Positions 51,965 to 52,518 of a DNA stretch of 52,518 bases are shown piece after piece (the stretch's first letter is position 1; every line of letters starts with the position of its first letter). The notes below the pieces were generated by a model that was given only the letters and a program-made list of their open reading frames with translations, did not search any database and was not told the DNA's origin. This DNA comes from Methanococcoides sp. GTDB lineage: Archaea; Halobacteriota; Methanosarcinia; Methanosarcinales; Methanosarcinaceae. Location: contig JAIORJ010000142.1 of assembly GCA_021108185.1 (NCBI GenBank), forward strand, positions 1 through 52,518, given 5' to 3'. The position numbers and the translations under genes were made by a program.

Positions 51965-52387
51965 ATGAAAAGTAAAAAAATAGTTGTTGTTGAAGTTGAA
52001 TCGATCGTTGGTATGATGATCAAGTTGAAGCTTGAGAAGATGGGTTACTCTGTAACTGGTTTTGCTTCAAGTGGCAAAGACGCTATTTCTATGGTAGATG
52101 CATTCCATCCTGATCTTATACTTATGGATATAAGGTTAAAGGGTGGGATGGATGGCATCGAAACCGCTATGAAGATCCGTGAGTCATATAATATTCCCAT
52201 TATCTTCCTCACAGCAGATTCTTCTAGGGAAACGCGTGAGAGGGCAAGTCTGGTAGGTCATCAGTTTTACCTCACGAAGCCATTTATGGATGAAGATCTG
52301 GGGTATGTTGTTCATTCTGTGCTTTACAACTCCGTGGATAGGGCAGGGGAAGTCAACGAAACGAAGTCTATATTATGCAAAACATGA
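51965..52387 (+). CDS. Single-domain response regulator (CheY-like)
   Basis: This 140-residue receiver domain has the phospho-acceptor aspartate in LILMDIRLKGGMDGIETA, FLTADS with the switch Thr, and YLTKPF with the conserved Lys. The acidic pocket at the N-terminus reads VVVEVES instead of the usual VEDE, i.e. one of the Mg2+-binding acidic residues is changed. It has no output domain, so it is probably a relay in a phosphorelay with PAS kinases such as those in this window. The start is ATG at 51965 (GGATGT upstream); the in-frame ATG at 51899 lacks a ribosome site. Confidence 0.85.
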   Translation: MKSKKIVVVEVESIVGMMIKLKLEKMGYSVTGFASSGKDAISMVDAFHPDLILMDIRLKGGMDGIETAMKIRESYNIPIIFLTADSSRETRERASLVGHQFYLTKPFMDEDLGYVVHSVLYNSVDRAGEVNETKSILCKT

Positions 52388-52518
52388 TGGTTTCAAGATT
52401 AGATTGCATAAATACGGGATGCAATTAAGTATGGATTGATGTATAAAATGCAAAGGCAATCCTTCGGAATATCTATGAACTTGAAAATCAGATAAAGGCT
52501 ATTGCTGCTGAAGTGAGT

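Noticed and set aside
52444-52518. Open frame AKAILRNIYELENQIK at the right edge that looks like a coiled coil
   Set aside because: A TAA lies immediately upstream at 52444-52446 and no standard start codon is available before the window edge, so a gene cannot be claimed.
1-52518. CRISPR array
   Set aside because: Reading both strands by eye I found no regularly spaced repeats, only the possible cas1 scraps.

Overview
The window comes from a methanogenic archaeon of the family Methanosarcinaceae, most likely Methanococcoides or a close relative. Direct markers are methenyl-H4MPT cyclohydrolase (mch), an MsvR-type V4R redox regulator, the DUF39-CBS / NIL-ferredoxin / COG2122 sulfide-assimilation operon, archaeal Trm1 and Taw2 tRNA-modification enzymes, FtsZ, a geranylgeranyl-reductase-like flavoprotein, a single-TRAM-domain protein and TATA-box promoters with AT-rich spacers. 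The genus is inference; the family is fairly secure.

Layout. 1-3.3 kb: truncated Cache-domain sensor, then a three-gene fatty-acyl operon (XRE-cupin regulator, thioesterase, acyl-CoA synthetase). 3.4-12.3 kb: mostly housekeeping and regulation (degenerate cupredoxin lipoprotein, trm1, winged-helix regulator, DUF2110, msvR, taw2, DUF2124, mch, ArsR-like protein, methyltransferase, molybdopterin oxidoreductase lipoprotein). 12.3-19 kb: sensory section with a PAS/GAF histidine kinase split by an apparent frameshift, a MITE-like inverted-repeat element, CorA, a MASE1-like membrane protein and a second kinase. 19-21.6 kb: small membrane proteins. 21.6-25.3 kb: a compact cohesin-dockerin operon encoding a LamG-LamG-cohesin-dockerin scaffold, a membrane-anchored cohesin and a protein with a dockerin inserted in another domain. 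25.3-31.1 kb: accessory genes (GNAT, WrbA, PH-domain protein, DUF2173, membrane protein, hypoxanthine-DNA glycosylase), a probable cas1 remnant and tRNA-Ser(UGA). 31-37.6 kb: FKBP isomerase, a third sensor kinase, the homocysteine/sulfide operon and an AIM24 protein. 37.8-44.8 kb: a candidate structured RNA, ftsZ, a DHPS-like protein, a TRAM protein, an overlapping reductase / AIG2-like / radical-SAM operon and engB. 44.8-50 kb: two secreted repeat-domain proteins (one with a PGF-CTERM-like anchor), mobile-element-type DUF6573 genes, an anchored monohaem cytochrome and two decayed ORFs, one with an in-frame amber codon. 50-52.5 kb: an APC-family permease with a clustered operator region, and a response regulator.

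How the genes work together. The most system-like unit is the surface operon at 21.6-25.3 kb. A membrane-tethered cohesin, a bridging scaffold carrying both cohesin and dockerin plus two carbohydrate-binding-type LamG domains, and a dockerin-bearing client could form a linear extracellular assembly, a miniature cellulosome-like arrangement in a methanogen. Other notable items are the structured RNA candidate upstream of ftsZ, palindromic operators beside the msvR promoter and a winged-helix gene, and a kinase with a GC-rich, foreign-looking PAS domain. All family names come from reading motifs by eye; no database search was made.
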